Below, in pieces: positions 1-5,585 of a stretch of 5,585 nt of DNA; the stretch's first letter is position 1, and each line of letters opens with the position of its first letter. The position numbers were made by a program, and so were the translations under genes. The notes under the pieces were generated by a model. The model saw only the letters and a program-made list of their open reading frames with translations. It searched no databases and was not told the DNA's origin. The DNA comes from Alkalimonas sp. (GTDB lineage Bacteria; Pseudomonadota; Gammaproteobacteria; Enterobacterales; Alteromonadaceae), in contig SKGJ01000178.1 in assembly GCA_007117525.1 (NCBI GenBank), forward strand, positions 1 to 5,585. The letters are read 5' to 3'.

Positions 1-1418
1 AGTTGCTCGGCGTAATGGTACAAAGCTTTTAAAATCCGCATCGCCCGCTCATCGTGTTGATGCTGCTGAGCAGCCTGCTCCAGTTGCTGATGAAAAGCCT
101 CCAGGGTCAGTGGCGGTGCATCCAGCCCATCGGTTAAGCGATCCACGCAATACTGCTGCCATTGCAGCATCTCCTGCTCATTCAAGCTGGCGGGGTAGTT
201 GCGCGCCCGGTAGCGAAACAGCAGTTGATTCAAACGTTCGTCACTAAAAACCGGCGCCTGCACTTCCAGCTGCTGCGGATTAAGCTGGTGCAACGCCATC
301 ATTTTTTGCTTATCGGCATCGGCCAAAAAGCCCTGATACAGTTGATAATCCGGGTTGGTCTCTTGCGGGAAGGCTTCGGCTTGTGCAAACACCTGTTCTG
401 CTTTTTGCTGTACCTGCGGGTTGGCCAGCAGCCAATTCAAATGTGCCCGGCACTTGCTGCGATCAATACCCAGGGCATCGGCCCGCTGCTCGGATAAGGT
501 TTTCGCCGGTGCCAGCACCGGGCATTTGTTCAGATGAATCAGTTTCAGGCCCAGCCGTTCTTCGCCTTCGGCTAAATCGGCGGTTTTGGTGTAGAGCTTA
601 TCGCGCAGCTGGTCGCAATCGAGTTCAAGCAAAGGGCTTGGGTCGGCTTGCAGATTCCAGACAATCAGTGCATTTTTATTGGTTGGATGAAACGCCAGTG
701 GTACCACCCAACTGACACAACCCTGGCTGGCCGGGAATTTTCCGGACACATGCACCAAAGGGGTTTGGTTGGCCAGATTGATGTACTTACCAAGGGCCTG
801 CTTTTTCCGGTGCTCAAACAAAAACTGAAACAAACGCGGCTGTTTGTCACGCACAAGTTTTGCCAGCGCTATGGTGGCATAGACATCGGACAGCGCATCG
901 TGCGCCTGCTCATGGGCCAGCTGGTTGGCTTTGGCCAGGTCTTCCAGTTTAAAGCTGGGCGTGCCATCGTCCTTGAGTGGCCATTCAATACCCTCCGGGC
1001 GCAGCGCATAGCAAGCACGCACCACATCCAGCAAATCCCAGCGGCTGTTGCCCTGTTGCCACTCGCGGCCATAAGGCTCGTAAAAGTTGCGGTACAGGCT
1101 GTGGCGGGTCACTTCATCGTCAAACCGAATGCTGTTGTAGCCAAGCACGCAGCTGCCGGGCTCGCTGAAACGCTGCAGAATTTTGCCGATAAACTCGGTT
1201 TCCGGCAGGCCTCGTTGCTGGCAGAGCTGGGGGGTTAAACCGGTGATCAGGGCAGCCTGAGGGTGCGGCAGGTAGTCTGGAGCCAGTTGGCAATACCAGA
1301 CATCCGGCTTGCCCAGAATCGTAAGATCCTCATCGGTGCGAATTCCGGCAAACTGAGCCGGGCGGTCACGCTTGGGGTCGGCTCCCCAGGTTTCAAAATC
1401 GTAGAAGTAAAAGGACAT
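1..1418 (-). CDS. sbcB: Exodeoxyribonuclease I (3' end cut by window edge)
   Basis: Exonuclease I degrades single-stranded DNA 3' to 5', releasing mononucleotides. It acts in the cytoplasm in recombination and mismatch repair and is known to bind SSB. I translated the minus strand from the ATG at 1418 and obtained 472 open codons with no stop. The start MSFYFYDFETWG carries the first DEDDh acids D7 and E9; RFDDE supplies D100; AHDALSD supplies H173 and D178. NSRWDLLDV, RACYALRPEGI, RPAQFA and DEVTR match E. coli ExoI almost word for word. The exonuclease domain covers about residues 1-190, the SH3-like domain about 195-345, and the helical C-terminal domain the rest. The last readable residues, ILKALYHYAEQ, align with the E. 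coli end LLKALWQYAEEIV, so only a few codons and the stop are missing. The start has a weak AGG about six bases upstream and agrees with the family N-terminus. It is divergent from the COG3146 gene. Confidence 0.97.
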   Translation of the reverse strand, partial: MSFYFYDFETWGADPKRDRPAQFAGIRTDEDLTILGKPDVWYCQLAPDYLPHPQAALITGLTPQLCQQRGLPETEFIGKILQRFSEPGSCVLGYNSIRFDDEVTRHSLYRNFYEPYGREWQQGNSRWDLLDVVRACYALRPEGIEWPLKDDGTPSFKLEDLAKANQLAHEQAHDALSDVYATIALAKLVRDKQPRLFQFLFEHRKKQALGKYINLANQTPLVHVSGKFPASQGCVSWVVPLAFHPTNKNALIVWNLQADPSPLLELDCDQLRDKLYTKTADLAEGEERLGLKLIHLNKCPVLAPAKTLSEQRADALGIDRSKCRAHLNWLLANPQVQQKAEQVFAQAEAFPQETNPDYQLYQGFLADADKQKMMALHQLNPQQLEVQAPVFSDERLNQLLFRYRARNYPASLNEQEMLQWQQYCVDRLTDGLDAPPLTLEAFHQQLEQAAQQHQHDERAMRILKALYHYAEQ

Positions 1419-1471
1419 AGGGCCTGTCAACTCTTGGCTGGTCGCTTTGGAGCGGATTCAATGCTGGCGCT

Positions 1472-1501
1472 AGTGTAGCAGCTTCAGCAGGGCTTTGTAC
1501 A
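1472..1501 (-). promoter_or_regulatory. Possible sbcB promoter
   Basis: Read on the minus strand, TGTACA (1501-1496, 4 of 6 matches to the -35 consensus) is followed after 18 bases by TACACT (1477-1472, 4 of 6 matches to the -10 consensus). This would start a transcript roughly 45-50 bases before the sbcB ATG. The match is weak and was found by eye. Its one notable trait is that the -35 hexamer is the centre of the perfect palindrome at 1491-1506. Confidence 0.25.
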
Positions 1502-1506
1502 AAGCC
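1491..1506. repeat. Perfect 16-base palindrome, possible operator
   Basis: GGCTTTGTACAAAGCC equals its own reverse complement over all 16 bases. It lies between the divergent sbcB and COG3146 genes and overlaps the possible sbcB -35 element. It could be a binding site for a dimeric regulator. As RNA it would fold into a six-pair stem with a GTAC loop, but no U run follows on either strand, so it is not an intrinsic terminator. It does not match the E. coli LexA box (CTGT-N8-ACAG). Confidence 0.4.
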
Positions 1507-1521
1507 AGCAAAACTGGACAC

Positions 1522-1550
1522 TTGACCCTGGGGTTTTTCTGTCCCAAGAT
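1522..1550 (+). promoter_or_regulatory. Possible promoter for the COG3146 gene
   Basis: TTGACC (1522-1527, 5 of 6 matches to the -35 consensus) is followed by a 17-base spacer and CAAGAT (1545-1550, only 3 of 6 matches to the -10 consensus). A transcript from here would have a leader of about 100 bases before the ATG at 1659. The -10 is poor and other A/T-rich hexamers nearby, such as TAACAT at 1581-1586, cannot be excluded. Confidence 0.2.
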
Positions 1551-1572
1551 GGCGAAAAGAGACTGGCTTCTA

Positions 1573-1584
1573 GTTACGCGTAAC
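1573..1584. repeat. Perfect 12-base palindrome in the intergenic region
   Basis: GTTACGCGTAAC is self-complementary across 12 bases and sits about 75 bases upstream of the chosen COG3146 start. It may be a regulator site, but a palindrome of this length can arise by chance and no other copy is evident in the window. Apart from this, the other palindrome and the weak promoter-like sequences, the 1419-1658 interval shows no gene or RNA that I can recognise. Confidence 0.25.
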
Positions 1585-1658
1585 ATACCTTAATGTCTGT
1601 TGGTGTAGCCAGGCTTCAGTCCACAGGGCAAGCCATCGCAGGCAGGAGAGAACGCCTA

Positions 1659-2813
1659 ATGAGCAGCTTACGACTAGAATGGACAGACACGCTTTCGCAG
1701 GTGTCGCCCGAAGCCTGGGATGCGCTTTTTGCAACCCAGTACCCGTTTTGCCGCTACGCCTTTTTGTCGGCGTTGGAAACTGGCGGCAGTGTTGGCCCCG
1801 GTACCGGCTGGCAATCGAGCCACTTGCTGCTGTATCGCGATGATCAACTGATAGCTGCGGTACCTGCGTACCAAAAAGAGCATTCCTACGGCGAATATCT
1901 GTTTGACTGGGCCATTGTCGAAGCCTATCAGCGCTACGGTCTGGACTTTTTCCCCAAGCTGGTGCTGGCCATTCCTTTTACCCCGGCTGAAGGGCCGCGT
2001 TTTGGTTTCCTGCCAGCTGAAGATGAAGCAAGGCTGATGGGATTGTTGCTGGAGGCGTTGCAGCAACGCATGAAAAAACAGCGGCTCAGCAGCATTCAAT
2101 GTTTGTATGCCAACGAAGCGCAGCGCGACCTTTTGACCGCTGCGGATTTCTGGCCGCGGCAGGATGTGCAGTTTGAATGGCGCAATTATGGTTACGCGTT
2201 TTTTGATGATTTTATGGCGGGGTTAAGCTCACGCAAGCGCAAACAAATCCGCAAAGAGCGGCAAAGGGTGCAGGATGCCGGCGTCGAGCTGCGGGTCATT
2301 GCCGGTGTGGATGCCACCGCCCAGCTCTGGCAGCAGCTGCATCGCTTTTACCAGCGTACCTACTTAAAGCGCTCCGGCCATAAGGGCTATCTGACCGAAG
2401 CAACCTTTTTGCGTTGGGGTGAGCAGTTGGCCGACCAGGCGGTGATCTTTGCCGCTTACCACCAGCAGCGCCTGATAGCTGCGTCTCTGTGTTTTCGTTC
2501 GGCTGACACCCTTTATGGCCGGTACTGGGGCTGCGAAGCCGACTGGGATTTTTTGCACTTTGAAGCCTGCTACTACGCCGGCATTGAGTACTGCATCGCC
2601 CATGGCTTGCAACGCTTTGATGCCGGCGCTCAAGGCGAGCACAAGCTGCAACGCGGCTTTGAGCCGGTTACGCGTTATGGCTGTTATTTGTTTCGCGATA
2701 GCCCGCTGAAAGATGCGATTAACCGCTACTTTGAAGGCGAAGAAGACATGTTGGCGCTCTATCAACGCCAGGCGCAAGCCCGGCTGCCATTTCGCCAGTC
2801 TACCGAAGCTTAA
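1659..2813 (+). CDS. COG3146 / DUF482 FemAB-GNAT-like protein
   Basis: This 384-residue protein belongs to PF04339 (COG3146), a proteobacterial family labelled as GNAT-like or peptidoglycan-biosynthesis-like. Its reaction is not established, and acyl or aminoacyl transfer is only an inference from fold. Family hallmarks are clear: FLSALE with SVGPGTGW (residues 35-51), FDWA (82-85), FPKLVLAIPFTP (98-109), the basic run SSRKRKQIRKER (190-201), LYGRYWGC (285-292), and LHFEACYYAGIEYC with FDAGAQGEHK (299-329). No signal peptide or membrane segment is seen, so it is probably cytoplasmic. The frame is open up to an ATG at 1593. I chose the ATG at 1659 because AGGAG lies at 1644-1648, ten bases before it, and because the extra 22 residues do not resemble the family. 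Its TAA overlaps the stop of the convergent methyltransferase. Confidence 0.92.
   Translation: MSSLRLEWTDTLSQVSPEAWDALFATQYPFCRYAFLSALETGGSVGPGTGWQSSHLLLYRDDQLIAAVPAYQKEHSYGEYLFDWAIVEAYQRYGLDFFPKLVLAIPFTPAEGPRFGFLPAEDEARLMGLLLEALQQRMKKQRLSSIQCLYANEAQRDLLTAADFWPRQDVQFEWRNYGYAFFDDFMAGLSSRKRKQIRKERQRVQDAGVELRVIAGVDATAQLWQQLHRFYQRTYLKRSGHKGYLTEATFLRWGEQLADQAVIFAAYHQQRLIAASLCFRSADTLYGRYWGCEADWDFLHFEACYYAGIEYCIAHGLQRFDAGAQGEHKLQRGFEPVTRYGCYLFRDSPLKDAINRYFEGEEDMLALYQRQAQARLPFRQSTEA
2810..2813. other. Shared palindromic stop codons of convergent genes
   Basis: The four bases TTAA hold the TAA stop of the plus-strand COG3146 gene (2811-2813) and, read on the other strand, the TAA stop of the methyltransferase (2812-2810). 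There is no space for a terminator between the genes, and no hairpin followed by a T run is visible in the adjoining coding ends. Transcription from each side therefore probably runs into the other gene. Confidence 0.9.
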
Positions 2814-3406
2814 CGGCAAAATACCAGCAAGCGGTTATTGGCTGGCAGCGCATGGTCGGCTTGCAGCAGAAAGCCTTGTGCGGCAGCCAGCTCTACCACG
2901 GCTTCCTGGTCACGAATGCCCATGGCTGGATCGCGCTGTTTTAAGCTTTGATCAAATGCCCGATTGCTGGCGCTGGTAAATTGGCCTTGGTAATTAAAAG
3001 GGCCATAAATGCAAAGGCTGGCACTTGATTGGCAAAACGCATCCAAGCGGGCAAAAAAGCGCTCGACCACAGGCCAGGGCATGATGTGCAGGGTATTGGC
3101 ACTGAACAGGGCATCCACTTTGGGATAAGACCAGTGGCTTTGGCGAATATCCAGCGGCAGAGCTTCGGGCAGGTTGGGCAAGCCGGCCTGTTGCAAGCGT
3201 CGATTCAGATCCGGCAGGTAAGCCGGCTGGTCACTGCTTTGCCAGTGCAGGTGCGGTAGTTTATGGGCAAAGTATTCGGCATGCTGGCCAGTGCCACTGC
3301 CAACCTCCAACACCTTGTGGCAATTGGCAAAGGCATCCCGCAACACCGTCAGTATCGGATCTTTGTTGTTTTCACAGGCTTGGGAAAAGGGTAAATCGAA
3401 GTCCAT
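2810..3406 (-). CDS. DUF938 SAM-dependent methyltransferase
   Basis: This 198-residue protein is a class I Rossmann-fold methyltransferase of the DUF938 family (PF06080, related to eukaryotic METTL26). The substrate is unknown. The sequence opens with the family's LPFSQACENNKDPIL (residues 5-19). The SAM-binding glycine loop is LEVGSGTGQHA (33-43) and the acidic residue after strand 2 is D59. D86 follows in PLDI. FSANTLHIMPW (101-111) and IYGPFNYQGQFT with SNRAFD (133-152) and RDPAMGIRD (158-166) are typical of DUF938, as is the end PANNRLLVF. Length is normal for the family and no signal peptide is seen. The ATG at 3406 fits the family start, although no good Shine-Dalgarno sequence precedes it. 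It lies 49 bases behind the hydroxylase gene on the same strand, which suggests one transcript and perhaps reinitiation or coupling. Confidence 0.93.
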   Translation of the reverse strand: MDFDLPFSQACENNKDPILTVLRDAFANCHKVLEVGSGTGQHAEYFAHKLPHLHWQSSDQPAYLPDLNRRLQQAGLPNLPEALPLDIRQSHWSYPKVDALFSANTLHIMPWPVVERFFARLDAFCQSSASLCIYGPFNYQGQFTSASNRAFDQSLKQRDPAMGIRDQEAVVELAAAQGFLLQADHALPANNRLLVFCR

Positions 3407-3455
3407 AAGCAGTTTGATGTCGTTGTCAATGGATACAGCATACCCAATCCGGACT

Positions 3456-4559
3456 TCAGCAACCAGTGGCGTTTTGATTGTACAACTGGTCCCAGCGTTT
3501 CAGTTTTGGTGCCATCATGCGAAACCAAAGTGGGGGAATCAAGGCCAGTAACATGGAGCCAAGGTAACCGGTTGGCAAATCAGGCGCATCCGGATAGGGT
3601 TTTAGTTGATAAAATGGCAATTGGGCGCGGGCATGGTGGTGAGAATGCCTTGTCAGGTTGAAACTGGCCCAGCTGCTGATCTTTTTGGTGCTGTTCCAGC
3701 TGTGGTAAGGTTTTACAGGTTGATTGATAGGGCGCTCTATACCGTAGTGCTCGATGTAGTTCACCACTTCAAGCGCGGCTTTTGCAAACAAAGCACTGAG
3801 GCTGAACATCAGCAAACCTTGCCAGCCCGCCAGGATGTAAGCCAATCCAGACAAGCTCAGTGACATCGCAATACCCCGCAAAAAACGATTGTGAATGCCA
3901 AGCACTTTCTGCTGCTGACGGCGCAGTCGCTGCTGTTCCAGCTTCCAGGCACTGAGGTTGCCTGCCAGCGTGGAATGCAGAATGTGCGCATACACATTGC
4001 GACCGCGCGGTGCTGTGGCCGGATCACGCGGCGTACCGACATAGCGGTGATGCCCATACACGTGCTCGATAGAAAAAGAGGTATCCCAGCTAAATGCGAG
4101 TAGCCATCGCCCTGTCAGCATGGCCAGAGGTTTTGAGGTGCGGTGGGTTAATTCATGAGCCGGAATGGTGCCCACCATCGAAACTAGTAAGGCCGCACCA
4201 AAACAAAGTGGGACATAGTGCCACCACTGATTCAGTGTCCGCGCCGCCAGAGCGTCGTATCCAGTCCAGCTGTGCAACCATTGACCATAACCAAGCCAAT
4301 CCTGATTGGATACACTCCACATGACCATGAAAAACACCAGACAAATGAGAGGTAAAGAGCTGTACAATAAGCCGTTAAGTATCCATGGATGTCGGTAGTG
4401 TGGTTCGGTGTGGTCATCACCCGATAGCAAATCGCCTCCCACGATGACAAGCAGCAGGCAGCCTAGCCCAAGGGCCATCCACCAGCCCCCTAAACTGATA
4501 CCAATAAAAAAAGGCACCGTTAGAAGTTGGAAAACGCAGAATTTCAGGTAATGCAGCAT
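3456..4559 (-). CDS. AlkB/XylM-family membrane di-iron hydroxylase
   Basis: The family uses a di-iron centre in the inner membrane to insert oxygen into alkanes or alkyl side chains, with electrons from rubredoxin or a ferredoxin reductase. From the ATG at 4559 the product is 367 residues, close to XylM and shorter than AlkB (about 400). Histidine boxes: HELTHR (135-140), EHVYGHH (165-171), NYIEHYG (267-273) and HSHHH (305-309). Together they give the nine histidines that bind iron in AlkB structures: H135, H139, H166, H170, H171, H271, H305, H308 and H309. Hydrophobic stretches lie near 6-24, 26-42, 60-81, 115-133, 228-245, 248-266 and 332-346. The start MLHYLKF resembles XylM's first residues. 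The frame stays open upstream to 4781, but that extension enters the divergent regulator gene and has no family similarity. The stop is TGA at 3458-3456. Substrate is not deducible; alkane, alkylaromatic and fatty-acyl chains are all possible. Confidence 0.9.
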   Translation of the reverse strand: MLHYLKFCVFQLLTVPFFIGISLGGWWMALGLGCLLLVIVGGDLLSGDDHTEPHYRHPWILNGLLYSSLPLICLVFFMVMWSVSNQDWLGYGQWLHSWTGYDALAARTLNQWWHYVPLCFGAALLVSMVGTIPAHELTHRTSKPLAMLTGRWLLAFSWDTSFSIEHVYGHHRYVGTPRDPATAPRGRNVYAHILHSTLAGNLSAWKLEQQRLRRQQQKVLGIHNRFLRGIAMSLSLSGLAYILAGWQGLLMFSLSALFAKAALEVVNYIEHYGIERPINQPVKPYHSWNSTKKISSWASFNLTRHSHHHARAQLPFYQLKPYPDAPDLPTGYLGSMLLALIPPLWFRMMAPKLKRWDQLYNQNATGC

Positions 4560-4724
4560 CGCCGGATCTCTGTGGGACTTTCTAGTCATCATAGGGTGCA
4601 AGGGGCCAAGCTGACAGGGCAACTGAAGCCAGTTCATGGTCATTTGAGGACAAAATCTGCAGGGTGCGCTACATTCAGGTAAGCTCAAACCGAATCCGTG
4701 TGCATGATTGAAAGCGATGCTTCG
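4560..4724. promoter_or_regulatory. Divergent control region, hydroxylase / AraC regulator
   Basis: These 165 bases separate the starts of the two divergent genes and are the natural place for the regulator's operators. AGGGTGC occurs twice in the same orientation, at 4593-4599 and 4661-4667, 68 bases apart. TTTG-AGGA-CAAA (4643-4654) is a short inverted repeat. TTGAGG (4644-4649) with TACATT (4670-4675) is a poor promoter candidate for the regulator because the spacer is 20 bases. Operator roles are inferred from position only. Confidence 0.45.
4588..4617 (-). promoter_or_regulatory. Possible hydroxylase promoter
   Basis: On the minus strand CTGTCA (4617-4612, 4 of 6 matches to the -35 consensus) precedes TATGAT (4593-4588, 5 of 6 matches to the -10 consensus) with an 18-base spacer. 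Transcription would begin near 4581, about 22 bases before the ATG at 4559. A good -10 with a weak -35 is what an activator-dependent promoter often looks like. If it is real, the two ATG codons at 4592 and 4589 lie within the -10 and cannot be the translation start. Confidence 0.4.
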
Positions 4725-5585
4725 ATGAAACAAGATACCGCCTTCCAACCGCTGCATTTGCCGCGGCATTATTTGCAACACCTGATGAATTTAGTGCAGA
4801 GTCGTGGTGGCGATCCAACCCTGTTGTTGCAAGAAGCAGAAGGCACCCCCAATGATCTGGAGCAAACCGATGCTCCGCTGAGTTGGCAGCAGTTTTCTTC
4901 GATTATTTCCAAAAGTTGTGAGCTCAGTCAGGAACCGGCACTGGGCCTGTACCTTGGCAGTCAACTAACGATCACGACCCACGGTCTTTTGGGTGTTGCG
5001 GCAATGAGCAGCCAAAACTTGCAACAAGCTTTATCACTGCTTTGTCATTATACGGTGCTGCGCAATCCTCTTTTGGCTGTCAGCATGCAGTTGCACAATC
5101 AACACCTTCACCTCAAGCTGACGGAGGTTCAACCACTGGGCAGCATCCGTCAGTTTGTCGTTGAAGCCTTTACCGTGGCGCTTCATGCCATTCTGGATTT
5201 TGTTTCGGATCATCGTTACCATTTGGTAGAAGTGCACTTGGCCTATCCAGAGCCAGCGTACAGCGCCTTGTATCAGGCATTTTTTCCATGCCCACTGGTT
5301 TTTAATCAAGCAAGCCACAGCCTGGTGTTAAATCGCAGCGATCTTGCGATCGCATCCCCCTGGTCGGATCCGCAACTGCAGCAGAAAATGACCTCGGAGT
5401 GTGAGTTCGAGTTGCAGCGCTGGCAGCAGCAACAAAGTGTCACCCAGCAAATTCAACGCATGCTGGCGCGAACCAAAGGACGTATCCCTTGTATTGAGCA
5501 AGTCGCGAAAGAGTTTGCGGTGTCCAGTCGCACCCTGCGTCGACGCCTGGCGGCAGAGCACACCCACTATCAACAATTGGTGGAT
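4725..5585 (+). CDS. AraC-family regulator, OruR-like (3' end cut)
   Basis: This is a transcription factor with an N-terminal Arabinose_bd sensor domain (PF12625) and a C-terminal AraC-type DNA-binding domain. The 287 readable codons run to the right edge without a stop; such proteins are usually about 330-350 residues. HYLQHLMNLVQSRGGDPTLLL near the start and EPALGLYLGSQLTITTHGLLGVAAMSS (about residues 69-95) are typical of the sensor domain. The first helix-turn-helix lies at the end: EQVAKEFAVSSRTLRRRLAAEHTHYQQLVD. The second one lies beyond the window. I chose the ATG at 4725, with GAAAG ten bases before it. An in-frame ATG at 4704 or GTG at 4698 is also possible, since the first upstream stop is TAA at 4680. 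Divergent placement beside the hydroxylase suggests that it controls that gene, probably as an effector-dependent activator; the effector is unknown. Confidence 0.92.
   Translation, partial: MKQDTAFQPLHLPRHYLQHLMNLVQSRGGDPTLLLQEAEGTPNDLEQTDAPLSWQQFSSIISKSCELSQEPALGLYLGSQLTITTHGLLGVAAMSSQNLQQALSLLCHYTVLRNPLLAVSMQLHNQHLHLKLTEVQPLGSIRQFVVEAFTVALHAILDFVSDHRYHLVEVHLAYPEPAYSALYQAFFPCPLVFNQASHSLVLNRSDLAIASPWSDPQLQQKMTSECEFELQRWQQQQSVTQQIQRMLARTKGRIPCIEQVAKEFAVSSRTLRRRLAAEHTHYQQLVD

Noticed and set aside
648..1238. A 196-codon plus-strand open frame opposite sbcB, and a 111-codon one at 162-497
   Set aside because: Both lie wholly antisense to well-conserved sbcB codons and their translations show no recognisable domain. 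They are composition shadows.
1..1418. Possibility that sbcB is frameshifted or a pseudogene because the gene has no stop here
   Set aside because: The frame is open from 1418 to the edge and aligns to E. coli ExoI almost to its last residue. The stop simply lies outside the window.
1593..1658. Upstream ATG at 1593 for the COG3146 gene
   Set aside because: No ribosome binding site precedes it and the added residues do not look like the family. The ATG at 1659 has AGGAG at a workable distance.
2364..2819. A 151-codon minus-strand open frame opposite the COG3146 gene, and a 141-codon one at 1674-2099
   Set aside because: The sense strand has clear family motifs throughout. The antisense products resemble nothing known.
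3431..3445. Small hairpin GGGTAT-GCT-GTATCC (minus strand) between the hydroxylase and methyltransferase genes
   Set aside because: The stem contains two G-T pairs and is not followed by a T run, so it is not a convincing terminator or attenuator.
4560..4781. N-terminal extension of the hydroxylase frame to an ATG at 4781
   Set aside because: It would overlap the start of the divergent regulator, adds 74 residues without family similarity, and removes the promoter region. The ATG at 4559 gives a XylM-like length.

Overview
The window looks like chromosomal DNA from a gammaproteobacterium. The exonuclease I at the left edge is of the enterobacterial SbcB type, the COG3146 protein and the DUF938 methyltransferase are common in Proteobacteria, and the base composition looks only slightly above 50% GC by eye. 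The AlkB/XylM-type hydroxylase with an AraC-family regulator would suit a hydrocarbon-using or lipid-using, possibly marine, relative of the Pseudomonadales/Oceanospirillales. The genus cannot be fixed from this window. I see no mobile elements, RNA genes, CRISPR arrays or phage genes.

Layout. (1) 1-1418, minus strand: sbcB, exodeoxyribonuclease I, complete except for the last few residues, which run off the left edge. (2) 1419-1658: a 240-base divergent intergenic region with two perfect palindromes and weak promoter-like sequences. (3) 1659-2813, plus strand: a COG3146 / PF04339 (DUF482) protein of the FemAB/GNAT-like fold, function unknown. (4) 2810-3406, minus strand: a DUF938 (PF06080) SAM-dependent methyltransferase. 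It converges on the COG3146 gene so tightly that both stop codons lie in one palindromic TTAA. (5) 3456-4559, minus strand: a membrane di-iron hydroxylase of the AlkB/XylM family, probably transcribed together with the methyltransferase. (6) 4560-4724: a divergent control region. (7) From 4725, plus strand: an AraC-family regulator of the Arabinose_bd (PF12625, OruR-like) type, cut off by the right edge inside its DNA-binding domain.

How the genes relate. The left half is housekeeping: DNA repair next to an orphan conserved gene. The right half reads as a small regulatory unit, with the AraC-type activator divergent from the hydroxylase and the methyltransferase following it. By analogy with alkane hydroxylase genes controlled by neighbouring AraC/XylS-type activators, the regulator probably senses the hydroxylase substrate or product. 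The window carries no rubredoxin, ferredoxin or reductase, so the electron donor must be encoded elsewhere.

The most interesting item is the hydroxylase. It has all nine histidines expected of an AlkB di-iron centre, but its ends and overall length resemble XylM, and it has an unusual HSHHH third histidine box. No clearly unprecedented multi-gene system is visible.
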